Positions 30,613-38,459 of a stretch of 64,000 bases of DNA are shown here, in pieces. This stretch comes from an uncultured Gellertiella sp. GTDB taxonomy: Bacteria > Pseudomonadota > Alphaproteobacteria > Rhizobiales > Rhizobiaceae. Numbering within the stretch: the first letter of the stretch is position 1; each line of letters starts with the position of its first letter. Position numbers and translations under genes: made by a program. The stretch spans positions 1,950,501-2,014,500 of the forward strand of contig NZ_OY735139.1 in NCBI RefSeq assembly GCF_963457605.1, read 5' to 3'. A model generated the notes under the pieces. The model had not been told where the DNA came from, did no database searches, and worked only from the letters and a program-made list of their open reading frames with translations.

Positions 30613-30628
30613 TTGAACATACAGTCAA
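30613..30628. promoter_or_regulatory. Palindromic operator shared with the Rieske promoter
   Basis: On the minus strand the site reads TTGACTGTATGTTCAA, 14 of 16 identical to TTGAATGTACGTTCAA at 26151-26166. It lies in the 144-bp region between the divergent methyltransferase and flavoprotein genes, where one bound repressor could shut both directions. Confidence 0.6.
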
Positions 30629-30688
30629 TATTTCTGGACAAATGCGCTCCGATCATGCCATTTTTCGCCCACGCTTGCATTGGGGTAA

Positions 30689-32311
30689 ATGATGAAAACA
30701 TATGATGCCGTGATTGTCGGGGGCGGCCACAACGGTCTCGTAACGGCCTGCTACCTGCAGAAAGCCGGACTTGACGTTGTTGTGGTCGAGAAGAACGACT
30801 GGGTAGGCGGGGCGGCTGTCAGCCGCAGCCTGACCCCGGGTTTCCTCTATTCGAACTGTTCCTATGTCTGCAGCCTGTTCCGGCCGGAGATCATGCGGGA
30901 TCTCGAGTTGCCGAAATACGGGCTGCAGGTGCTGCCCTACGAGGGCGGCGCGGTGCTGACGCAGGATGGCGACTATATCGCCAACTATCGCGAGCACTAT
31001 CCGCACCAGCGCGAATTTGCCCGTTTCTCGAAGAAGGATGCGGAATCCTACGAGCGCTATTCACGCGACGTAACCCGCCAGTGCCGGTTCATCCAGCCGC
31101 TGCTGATGCGCACCGCACCCGATCCGTTCAGCTTCAAGCCGCGCGACGTCCAGGAACTGCTGTTCCTTGCGAAAAAATTCGGCGATTACAGCGCCCATGA
31201 CCTCGCGCAGACCATGCGCTTCTGGACCATGTCGATCTCCGACTTCCTCGACGAATATTTCGAAACCGATGTGCTGAAGGCCTATCTGGCAATCTCCGGC
31301 ATCATCGGCACGGCGCTTGGCCCGATGTCGCCCGGAACCGCCTATGTCCTGCTGCACCATTACATGGGTGAAGTGGACGGCTCTGTGGGTGCATGGGGCT
31401 TTGCCCGAGGCGGCATGGGTGCGATCTCCAAGGCGCTTGCCGCCTCCTTCGAAGCCTCCGGCGGCACGATCCGCACCGGCGCCGAAGTGTCGAAGATCAT
31501 CACCCGCAATGGCCGCACCACCGGTGTGGTTCTGGCCAATGGCGACGAAATCAGCGGCAAGACCGTGATTTCCAACGCCGACGTCAAGCGCACCTTCCTG
31601 AAGCTCGTCGACGAAAGCGCGCTTCCCGACCGCTTCGTTCACCGCGTCAAGCAGTTCAAGATGCGCGGTTCCTCGGGCAAGGTGAACATCGCGCTGAACA
31701 GCCTGCCGGAATTCCCGGCGCTGCCGAAGGGCTCGCCCTGCATCAAGGGCGACCTGCATTTCACCGACAGCATCGAGCGCATGGAACGTGCCTATGATGA
31801 CTGGAAGGCGGAACGCTGGTCAGCCGATCCGATGATCGACCTGATGATCCCGACCGCCATCGATCCGACCATGGCACCTCCGGGACAGCATTTCATGAGC
31901 TGCTTTACCCAATATTGCCCGGTGAAGGTCGAAGGGCGCGACTGGACGGACCAGGACAAGGCCGCCTTTGCCGATTCGGTCATCAACCAGATCGCCGACT
32001 ATTCGCCAGGCTTCCGCGACCGGATCGTGCACATGGAAGTGCGCACGCCCCGTGAGCTGGAAGCGGAAGTGGGCCTGACGGAAGGCAACATCTTCCAGGG
32101 TGAACTCACCTTCGACCAGATCCTCTTCAACCGTCCGGTTCCCGGCTACGCCCAGTATCGCAGCCCCATTTCCGGTCTCTACATCTGCGGTTCGTCGACC
32201 CATCCGGGCGGCGGCGTCATGGGGGCACCCGGACGCAATGCAGCAGCTGAAATCCTGCGTGACTTCAAGCGTTCCCCGAAAGAAATGAGTGCAGCCCATG
32301 ACGTCATTTGA
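30689..32311 (+). CDS. FAD-dependent oxidoreductase, phytoene-desaturase/PYROXD2-like (first copy)
   Basis: A 540-residue flavoprotein. The N-terminus has the dinucleotide fold VIVGGGHNGLVTACYLQKAG followed by VVVEKNDWVGGAAVS, and the C-terminus has the FAD-contacting YICGSSTHPGGGVMGAPGRN, as in CrtI-type desaturases and the poorly understood PYROXD2 group. No carotenoid genes surround it, so it probably oxidises an amine or another small molecule. It heads a + strand operon; its 3' end overlaps the second flavoprotein by 14 nt. The start lies just downstream of a GGGG stretch; ATG at 30692 is an equal alternative. Confidence 0.87.
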   Translation: MMKTYDAVIVGGGHNGLVTACYLQKAGLDVVVVEKNDWVGGAAVSRSLTPGFLYSNCSYVCSLFRPEIMRDLELPKYGLQVLPYEGGAVLTQDGDYIANYREHYPHQREFARFSKKDAESYERYSRDVTRQCRFIQPLLMRTAPDPFSFKPRDVQELLFLAKKFGDYSAHDLAQTMRFWTMSISDFLDEYFETDVLKAYLAISGIIGTALGPMSPGTAYVLLHHYMGEVDGSVGAWGFARGGMGAISKALAASFEASGGTIRTGAEVSKIITRNGRTTGVVLANGDEISGKTVISNADVKRTFLKLVDESALPDRFVHRVKQFKMRGSSGKVNIALNSLPEFPALPKGSPCIKGDLHFTDSIERMERAYDDWKAERWSADPMIDLMIPTAIDPTMAPPGQHFMSCFTQYCPVKVEGRDWTDQDKAAFADSVINQIADYSPGFRDRIVHMEVRTPRELEAEVGLTEGNIFQGELTFDQILFNRPVPGYAQYRSPISGLYICGSSTHPGGGVMGAPGRNAAAEILRDFKRSPKEMSAAHDVI

Positions 32312-33857
32312 TGCGATCATCATCGGTGCCGGCCATAACGGGCTGGTCTCCGCAACCGTTCTTGCCAAGGCAGGCCGCAAGGTTCTGGTGCTCGAGGCAT
32401 CCGACGCCATCGGCGGTGCTGCGAAAACCGTCGAATTTGCGCCGGGCTACCGCACATCGGGCGTCGCCCATATCGTCAACCGCCTCGACCCCGAGGTCGC
32501 AAGCGTCCTGAAGCTCGACCGTTCGGTCTCCTCGGGCGACATGATGCCGACGGTGGTACTGTCGCTCGACAAGGGCCCGATCGTGTTGCGCGGTGCCTAT
32601 GGCGACAAGATTGACGGCATCACGCCGGAAGAGCAGCGCGCCTTCAACGAGATGAAGAAGAAGCTGACCTTCCAGGCCAGCCTGCTGAAGCGTTTCCTGA
32701 AGCGCCGCCCGCCAGAAATCGGCAAGATCACCTTCAAGGACATGAAGGATTTCGGCCTTGCCGGTCTCAGCCTGATCTCGAAGGGCAAGGAAGAAGGCCG
32801 CGACTTCCTGCGCATGATGCTGATGAATGTCGCCGACGTGGTCGACGAATATCTGACCGACGAGCGGCTGCAGGCGCTGGTCGCCTTTGACGCGACGCTC
32901 GGCATCCATCTCGGTCCGCGCTCGCCGACCTCGCTGCTCGGCTTCTACTATCGCCTGATCGGCGAGGCCAATGGCGCGGCTGGCGGCCAGTTCCTGCCCA
33001 AGGGCGGCATGGGCCGGGTCGCGGACGCCTTTGCCAGCGCTGCAAAGCATGCCGGCGTGACGATCCGCACCTCGGCTCCGGTCAGGCGCATCGTCTCGAA
33101 ACACGGCGTTGCCTCGGGCGTGATCCTTGAAAATGGCGAGACCATCAACGCGCCGGTGATCGTTGCCGCCGTGCATCCAAAGACCACCTTCCTGAAACTT
33201 GCCGATCCGGTTGAAGTCGACACCCAGTTCAAGACGCAGATCGACAATATCCGCTCGAAGGGCAATGTCGCCAAGTTCAATCTCGCCCTGAAGAAGGTGC
33301 CGCAGTTTACCGGCGTGTCGGCTGCCGACCACAAGGGTCGTCTGGTCATTGCCCGCACGGTGCGGCATGTCGAGGAAGCCTTCAACCCGGCGAAATACGG
33401 CCAGTTCTCACCCGATCCGGTAATGGAAATCACGCTTCCGAGCCTTTCGGATCCGTCGATGGCACCGGCTGGCGGCTGCACGCTGTCGGCTCTCGTCCAG
33501 TTCGCCCCCTATGAGCTCAAGCAGGGCTGGGAAAATGGCCGGGCGGCCTTCGAGGAGATCATTCTCGCCACGCTCGAGCGCTATGCGCCCGGCATCCGGG
33601 ACCTGATCGACGTCAGCGAGCTTCTGACGCCTGCCGATATCGAAGCCCGCTACAACATGCCGGGTGGCCATTGGCACCATGGCGAGTTGCAGGTTGACCA
33701 GTTGCTGATCAACCGGCCCATCGATCTGGCCGCCGGCTATTCGACGCCGATTGAGGGCCTTTACCTCGCCAGCGCCGGTTCCCATCCGGGCGGCGGCGTT
33801 TCCGGCCTGCCGGGCCTGTTGTCTGCACGTCACATTCTTTCGGGAGGCCGGTCATGA
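32298..33857 (+). CDS. FAD-dependent oxidoreductase, phytoene-desaturase/PYROXD2-like (second copy)
   Basis: A 519-residue paralogue of the preceding flavoprotein: AIIIGAGHNGLVSATVLAKAG at the N-terminus and LYLASAGSHPGGGVSGLPG at the C-terminus. I place the start at ATG 32298, overlapping the upstream stop by 14 nt; GTG at 32289 is possible. The last four bases overlap the next gene (ATGA), so translation is coupled throughout. Two different flavoproteins of the same family side by side suggest either a heteromeric complex or two successive oxidations. Confidence 0.87.
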   Translation: MTSFDAIIIGAGHNGLVSATVLAKAGRKVLVLEASDAIGGAAKTVEFAPGYRTSGVAHIVNRLDPEVASVLKLDRSVSSGDMMPTVVLSLDKGPIVLRGAYGDKIDGITPEEQRAFNEMKKKLTFQASLLKRFLKRRPPEIGKITFKDMKDFGLAGLSLISKGKEEGRDFLRMMLMNVADVVDEYLTDERLQALVAFDATLGIHLGPRSPTSLLGFYYRLIGEANGAAGGQFLPKGGMGRVADAFASAAKHAGVTIRTSAPVRRIVSKHGVASGVILENGETINAPVIVAAVHPKTTFLKLADPVEVDTQFKTQIDNIRSKGNVAKFNLALKKVPQFTGVSAADHKGRLVIARTVRHVEEAFNPAKYGQFSPDPVMEITLPSLSDPSMAPAGGCTLSALVQFAPYELKQGWENGRAAFEEIILATLERYAPGIRDLIDVSELLTPADIEARYNMPGGHWHHGELQVDQLLINRPIDLAAGYSTPIEGLYLASAGSHPGGGVSGLPGLLSARHILSGGRS

Positions 33858-35077
33858 GCATGGACCCCATCGCCAAGCGCAAAGCCGCGCAAAACCACAT
33901 CGACACGCCGATCCTGCGCTCACCCTTCCAGCCCCGGCTGGATGCGCTGAGCCGCACCGACGAATGGTATGTCTGGAACGGCTACAAGTCCGCCCATTCC
34001 GTCACCGACGAGGAGATGGAATATACCTCGATGCGCAATTCGTCGGGCGTCTTCGACGTTTCGCCGATGAACAAATACCGGATCACCGGGCCGGATGCCG
34101 AGCGCTTCCTTGACTATGTCATGGTGCGCAATGTCGCCAAACTCGGCGTCAACCGGGTGCATTATACCTGCTGGTGCGATGATTTCGGCCATGTGATCGA
34201 CGACGGCACGCTGTTCCGCTTCGGCCCCGAGCATTTCCGCCTCTGCTGCCAGGAAAAGCAGTATGACTGGCTGACCGATGCTGCCGTCGGCTTCGATGTC
34301 GCCATCGAGGAAGAAACCAAGGAGATCGCCGGTCTGGCGCTTCAGGGTCCGACCAGCTGCAAGGTGCTGAAGAATGCCGGTTTCGACGGCATTGAGCAGG
34401 TCAAGCCATTCCAGATCGTCACCTATCCACACGAGGGTGGCACGGTCACCATCTCGCGCACCGGCTTTACCGGCGATCTCGGCTACGAACTCTGGGTGCC
34501 GAACGATCTGGCGCTGTCGCTCTGGGACCGCCTGTTTGAAGCAGGCGAGCTGCATGGCATCCGGGCTGTCGGCTATGCGGCGCTGAACCAGTGCCGCATC
34601 GAGACCGCTTTCATCGTGCCCAATGCCGACTTCATGACTGCCGACCATGTGCTGCGCCCCGACCGGGCCCGCATGCCCGACGAAATCGGGCTGGAATGGC
34701 TGATCGATCCGGAAAAGCCGAACTTCAACGGCCGCCGGGCGATCATGGCAGCGCGCAAGAACAACACGCTGAAGCACATTCTCGTCGGCCTCGAAGTCGA
34801 AGGCAACATTCCTGCCGATGGCGCAATCGTCTACCATCGCAAGATCACCGAGGCTGGCATTGTCAGCGCCGGCGTCTGGTCGCCGACCGGCAAGCGCAAC
34901 ATCGCCATCGCCTCGCTGGACCGGCCCTACGGGTCCGACATCACCAGCGATCTCTGGGTGGAAATCTACGCCTTGCGCGAAGGCCGCTATCAGAAGATGA
35001 TGAAGAAGGCCAAGATCGTGTCGCGGCCCTTCGTCAAGCTGGACCGTCGCAACAAGACGCCGCCCGCCGATTTCTGA
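33854..35077 (+). CDS. GcvT-family aminomethyltransferase / folate-dependent demethylase-like protein
   Basis: A 407-residue protein of the glycine-cleavage T-protein fold, also used by DMSP demethylase and by dimethylglycine/sarcosine oxidases to pass one-carbon groups to tetrahydrofolate. The folate-binding N-terminal domain has the Asp-Asp pair in GHVIDDGTLFRF, aligning with the catalytic Asp region of GcvT, and FTGDLGYELWVP; the C-terminal barrel includes GIVSAGVWSPT. It overlaps the second flavoprotein by 4 nt. My inference is that it captures a methyl or methylene unit released by the upstream oxidoreductases. It is not the housekeeping gcvT, since no gcvH or gcvP is near. Confidence 0.85.
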   Translation: MSMDPIAKRKAAQNHIDTPILRSPFQPRLDALSRTDEWYVWNGYKSAHSVTDEEMEYTSMRNSSGVFDVSPMNKYRITGPDAERFLDYVMVRNVAKLGVNRVHYTCWCDDFGHVIDDGTLFRFGPEHFRLCCQEKQYDWLTDAAVGFDVAIEEETKEIAGLALQGPTSCKVLKNAGFDGIEQVKPFQIVTYPHEGGTVTISRTGFTGDLGYELWVPNDLALSLWDRLFEAGELHGIRAVGYAALNQCRIETAFIVPNADFMTADHVLRPDRARMPDEIGLEWLIDPEKPNFNGRRAIMAARKNNTLKHILVGLEVEGNIPADGAIVYHRKITEAGIVSAGVWSPTGKRNIAIASLDRPYGSDITSDLWVEIYALREGRYQKMMKKAKIVSRPFVKLDRRNKTPPADF

Positions 35078-35085
35078 GGTCAGCA

Positions 35086-35331
35086 ATGGACGCCGCAGAA
35101 GAGACCGCACACTGGAACCAGATTTCGACGCCAACAGGCGTCGAATGGTCCGGCCGCTCTCGCTATGCGGCGGCCATGTATTTCTACAGGCACGGCCAGA
35201 TGGATGCGGAAACGCTGGAAATCTACCGTATCTGTTCGCGCCTCGACGCGGAAGATCCGGTCACCGTGATGCGCCGCTGGCATGTCGGCGCCGACTGGAT
35301 CGAGAGATTGCAAATGGCCTCAGACAATTGA
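35086..35331 (+). CDS. Small protein of unknown function at the end of the flavoprotein operon
   Basis: An 81-residue acidic/aromatic protein that I do not recognise. It has no signal peptide, membrane helix or Cys pair; visible features are the segment WSGRSRYAAAMYFYRHGQMD and a C-terminal MRRWHVGADWIERLQMA. It begins 8 nt after the aminomethyltransferase stop with a modest GAGGT site, so it is translated from the same mRNA. Its stop codon lies inside the terminator stem, and the last six codons form the left arm and loop. That tight packing argues that it is a real gene. Confidence 0.7.
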   Translation: MDAAEETAHWNQISTPTGVEWSGRSRYAAAMYFYRHGQMDAETLEIYRICSRLDAEDPVTVMRRWHVGADWIERLQMASDN

Positions 35332-35342
35332 GGCCATTTTTC
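35312..35342 (+). terminator. Rho-independent terminator of the flavoprotein operon
   Basis: Perfect 11-bp stem AAATGGCCTCA / TGAGGCCATTT with loop GACAAT, running into five T. It overlaps the 3' end of the 81-residue gene and ends 19 nt before the stop of the convergent PEBP gene. Confidence 0.9.
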
Positions 35343-35360
35343 GTTTGCCGACCTGGAACA

Positions 35361-35900
35361 TCAGCGCCCGTAGGAAACCTCGAGCTTGGCTTCGGCCAGA
35401 CTGCTGGCCTTCAGGTAGAAGCCGACCATCGCCCCTGAAGCCTGCTGGTCGAGCGGCAGGGTCTCCACGCGCAGGGCATAGACGCGAAATTCATAGCGAT
35501 GCGGCTTTGCGCCTTCCGGCGGACAGGCACCGCCATAGCCGGGCTTGCCGAAATCCGTGCGGCCTTCGACGGCACCCGCCGGAAGTCCGGTCTTCGCCGT
35601 TGCGCCTGCGGGCAGTTCCGTGACACCCGCCGGAATGTTGAAGACGGTCCAGTGCCACCAGCCGGACCCGGTCGGGGCATCAGGGTCATAAAGGGTCACC
35701 GCAAAGCTCTTGGTGCCTTCAGGCGCGCCCTGCCAGGCGAGTGCCGGGGAGAGGTTGCCGCCCGTGCAGCCGAAACCGTTCAGAACCTGCGCTTTCTCGA
35801 AGGTCGCGTGGCGGATGTCGGGCGAGGATATGGTCATTTCGGCCTTTGCCGAGCCCGCTGCGGCGAGGGCAAGGGTGGCGATTGCGAGACGGTGGAACAT
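35361..35900 (-). CDS. YbhB/YbcL family PEBP-like protein, secreted
   Basis: A 179-residue phosphatidylethanolamine-binding-protein (Raf-kinase-inhibitor-like) homologue with a signal peptide (about residues 1-20, cleavage after AKA), so periplasmic. Family motifs [16 protein letters not shown] and [12 protein letters not shown]...HRYEF are intact. The biochemical role of bacterial members is unknown. It begins 33 nt after the AraC-family stop and may be the last gene of the minus-strand operon. Confidence 0.9.
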   Translation of the reverse strand: MFHRLAIATLALAAAGSAKAEMTISSPDIRHATFEKAQVLNGFGCTGGNLSPALAWQGAPEGTKSFAVTLYDPDAPTGSGWWHWTVFNIPAGVTELPAGATAKTGLPAGAVEGRTDFGKPGYGGACPPEGAKPHRYEFRVYALRVETLPLDQQASGAMVGFYLKASSLAEAKLEVSYGR

Positions 35901-35933
35901 GGTTTCATCCTTTCGTTGCTGGATGAAGCCAGT

Positions 35934-36809
35934 CTAGGTTCCAGCGCGCTCCGCCTCGCGCCTGATCCGATCAAGTTTGGTGCCGTTTCGATCATTTTGC
36001 CGGGTCCGGTGCCGGATATCCGCCGGAGAAAGCCCAAACCGCTCCCGGAACCGCACGGCAAAGCGGGAGGGGGAGGCATAGCCGACCGCCAGCGCCACCG
36101 ATCCGACCGGCCAGTCGGTCGATTGCAGCAGGGCAAGTCCCTGCGTCATCCTGACATCCGTGAGAAGCGCCAGGAAGGACGTGCCTTCGGCACTGAGCTT
36201 GCGGCGCAGGGTGGGTGCGCTCATCGCCAGCTGGCAGGCCATGTCTTCTGCGTTCCAGTCCCGGTCGGGAGACGTGGCGACGAGGTTGCGGACCCGGTCG
36301 GCAAGGCAAAGTGGCCGCAACGGCGGCAGGCGTGCACCTGCATCCGCCAGCCAGGCGATCAATTCCAGGATCATCGCGCGTTCGACACCCGGAGGTACCC
36401 GTTCACCGCCCAGCATCTGTCCGACCAGCCGGTCAAAACCCTTCGCCAGCCCCTCACCCGGCTGGTTGACATGCAGATGGACGGGGGATTTTTGCGCCCC
36501 GTTACCGCCAGTCTTGGCAGCCGCGTCAACACCCTGGCCGGGACCGAAATGCATCCGGTCGAGAACCAGCAACTGGGCTTCGTAGATATCGCGGCAGCCC
36601 GGGATATTCTCGATGCTCAGCGGAAGATGATCGGGCAGGATGGCAAGCCCGCCTGCGGCAATGGTGAAGGAGAAGCCCGGTCCCTCCACCCGCTTTTCGC
36701 CGTTGAGTACGCGGATAATGGCAGGCTTCGGGCTGACCAGCGCGTGAAAGCGGGCCTGCCGGTGCTGGCGGACGGTAAAGACCGGCGCGGACAACTCCGC
36801 CTTCGTCAT
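35934..36809 (-). CDS. AraC-family transcriptional regulator
   Basis: A 291-residue regulator: a cupin-like ligand domain (residues about 10-110, FSFTIAAGGLAILPDHLPLSIENI split) and a C-terminal double HTH (about 185-275) with MACQLAMSAPTLRRKLSAEG and VALAVGYASPSRFAVRFRER. It starts 36 nt after the ThDP-enzyme stop, so it is likely in the same operon and may activate it or the adjacent PEBP gene. Confidence 0.88.
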   Translation of the reverse strand: MTKAELSAPVFTVRQHRQARFHALVSPKPAIIRVLNGEKRVEGPGFSFTIAAGGLAILPDHLPLSIENIPGCRDIYEAQLLVLDRMHFGPGQGVDAAAKTGGNGAQKSPVHLHVNQPGEGLAKGFDRLVGQMLGGERVPPGVERAMILELIAWLADAGARLPPLRPLCLADRVRNLVATSPDRDWNAEDMACQLAMSAPTLRRKLSAEGTSFLALLTDVRMTQGLALLQSTDWPVGSVALAVGYASPSRFAVRFRERFGLSPADIRHRTRQNDRNGTKLDRIRREAERAGT

Positions 36810-36845
36810 TCTCCACCCCTTCCCGGCAAGCCGCTCACGGCGCGA

Positions 36846-38459
36846 TCACCCCTTCATGCCTCTGGTCGTGACTTCATGGATCTCGATCAGCGACGGACCG
36901 TCATGGGCTGCAGCCGTCTTCAGTGCTTCGGGCAGATCGGCGATATCAGACAGCCGGACGGAAGGCAGGCCATAGGCTTCGCCGATCCTGACAAAATCCG
37001 GGGCCGATGGCCTGACGCCCTCCGGCGTGATGCCATTGTCGACCATGTAGGTTTCGATTTCCTGATAGCCGTCATTGTTCCAGACCAGATAGATCACCCT
37101 GGCCCCGATATCGCGGGCAGCGCCGATTTCCGACAGGGTGAATTGAAAGCCGCCGTCACCGGTAAGGCACACGACGGGCGTTGCAGGTTCGGCAACGGCT
37201 GCGCCGATAGCCGCCGCCGGGCCGTAGCCGAGGGCGCCGAAACCGGTTGCCGCATTGAACCAGCCCTGCGGCCGGTCGGCATCGTAATAGAGATTGCCGG
37301 CATAGATGGCTTGCGTGGAATCCCCAACGATGATCAGGCCCGGCAATGTGTCACGGACCCGTTCGAGAATGGCGATTTCGCCTTGCATCTTGGCGCTGAG
37401 TTCCGCCCGGGCAGCCCCGCGCAGAGCTTCCGCCCTTTCCGCACCCTTTGCCTTGAGGCAGACGTCTTCCATGAACGGCACAAGATCGGCCAGCAGATTC
37501 TCGACGCTGGAGAGAATCGACAGTCGGCTATCGGGATGGCGGGCCAGCTGTTCCACATCCACATCGACATGGATGACCGTGGCCAGAACAGGAAAGCCGC
37601 CGTCGACATAGACATCGTAATCGGTCTGGCCGAACTGGGTCCCGAGCGCCAGCACCACGTCGGCGTCGGCAATCAGCTTGCGCACACTCTGGAGGCTGGC
37701 GCTGGCGGGAACGGCAAGCGGATGGCCGGGCATCAGACCGCGCGCATTGGCGGTGGTGATGACGGGCGCATCGAGGATTTCGGCAAGCCGGGCAATCGCC
37801 GGTCCCGAGCGGGCAGCCCCGCCACCGGCGAGAATGACCGGGTTTTTCGACGCGCGCAGCACGGCTTCCGCCTGCCGCATCGTCGCGGCGTCACCGCGCG
37901 GGCGCAGGGCCGGGAAGGATTTGAGCCGTGGCGCCGGGATGCGGGCCGCCATCACGTCGGTCGGAATTTCGATATGGACCGGCCCCGGACGGCCCGAACG
38001 CAGCACCGCGAAGGCCCGCGCCATGACATCGGCAAGGTCGTTTGGCTCGAGCAGCGTATGGGTCATCCGGCAGAAACTTGCCATCATGGCGCGCTGGTCG
38101 GGCAGTTCATGCAGCCGCCCCCGGCCATGGCCGAGCGAGCGGCGGGCATTCACCCCGGATATTACCAGCATCGGCACGGAATCCTGCTGGGCCTGCGCCA
38201 TCGCGGTGATGGCATTGGTGAGGCCCGGACCGGTGATCAGCAGGCAGACACCCGGCTTGCCGCTGACCCGCGCATAGCCATCGGCCATGAAGCCTGCGCC
38301 CTGCTCGTGGCGGGGCGTGACATGGCGGATGCCTGAGGCCGCAAGGCCGCGATAAAGCTCCACCGTATGGACGCCCGGTATGCCGAATACCACCTCGACG
38401 CCATTCGCCTCCAGTAGATCGATCAGCGTTTCACCTACAGTCTTCATCGTCTCGGTCAT
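36846..38459 (-). CDS. ThDP-dependent decarboxylase, AruI-like (2-ketoarginine decarboxylase candidate)
   Basis: A 537-residue thiamine-diphosphate enzyme of the acetolactate-synthase superfamily. The N-terminal pyrimidine-binding domain has the activating Glu in RHEQGAGFMADGYAR; the C-terminal diphosphate-binding motif is GDGGFQFTLSE...NNDGYQ near residue 433. It overlaps by 4 nt (ATGA) with an AruH-like aminotransferase; in Pseudomonas aeruginosa aruH and aruI are paired and AruI decarboxylates 5-guanidino-2-oxopentanoate. That pairing and the absence of a small regulatory subunit favour an AruI-like role over acetolactate synthesis. The substrate is an inference. Confidence 0.85.
   Translation of the reverse strand: MTETMKTVGETLIDLLEANGVEVVFGIPGVHTVELYRGLAASGIRHVTPRHEQGAGFMADGYARVSGKPGVCLLITGPGLTNAITAMAQAQQDSVPMLVISGVNARRSLGHGRGRLHELPDQRAMMASFCRMTHTLLEPNDLADVMARAFAVLRSGRPGPVHIEIPTDVMAARIPAPRLKSFPALRPRGDAATMRQAEAVLRASKNPVILAGGGAARSGPAIARLAEILDAPVITTANARGLMPGHPLAVPASASLQSVRKLIADADVVLALGTQFGQTDYDVYVDGGFPVLATVIHVDVDVEQLARHPDSRLSILSSVENLLADLVPFMEDVCLKAKGAERAEALRGAARAELSAKMQGEIAILERVRDTLPGLIIVGDSTQAIYAGNLYYDADRPQGWFNAATGFGALGYGPAAAIGAAVAEPATPVVCLTGDGGFQFTLSEIGAARDIGARVIYLVWNNDGYQEIETYMVDNGITPEGVRPSAPDFVRIGEAYGLPSVRLSDIADLPEALKTAAAHDGPSLIEIHEVTTRGMKG

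Noticed and set aside
30689-33857. Carotenoid desaturases (crtI) reading of the flavoprotein pair
   Set aside because: No crtB, crtE or other carotenoid gene nearby; the context is amine/folate metabolism.
35499-38336. 945-codon open frame antisense to the PEBP, AraC and ThDP genes
   Set aside because: Crosses three real minus-strand genes and their gaps; no domain.
36846-38459. Acetolactate synthase large subunit (ilvB) reading of the ThDP enzyme
   Set aside because: No small subunit and no ilv neighbours; coupling to an AruH-like transaminase favours an AruI-like decarboxylase, though the fold alone cannot exclude it.
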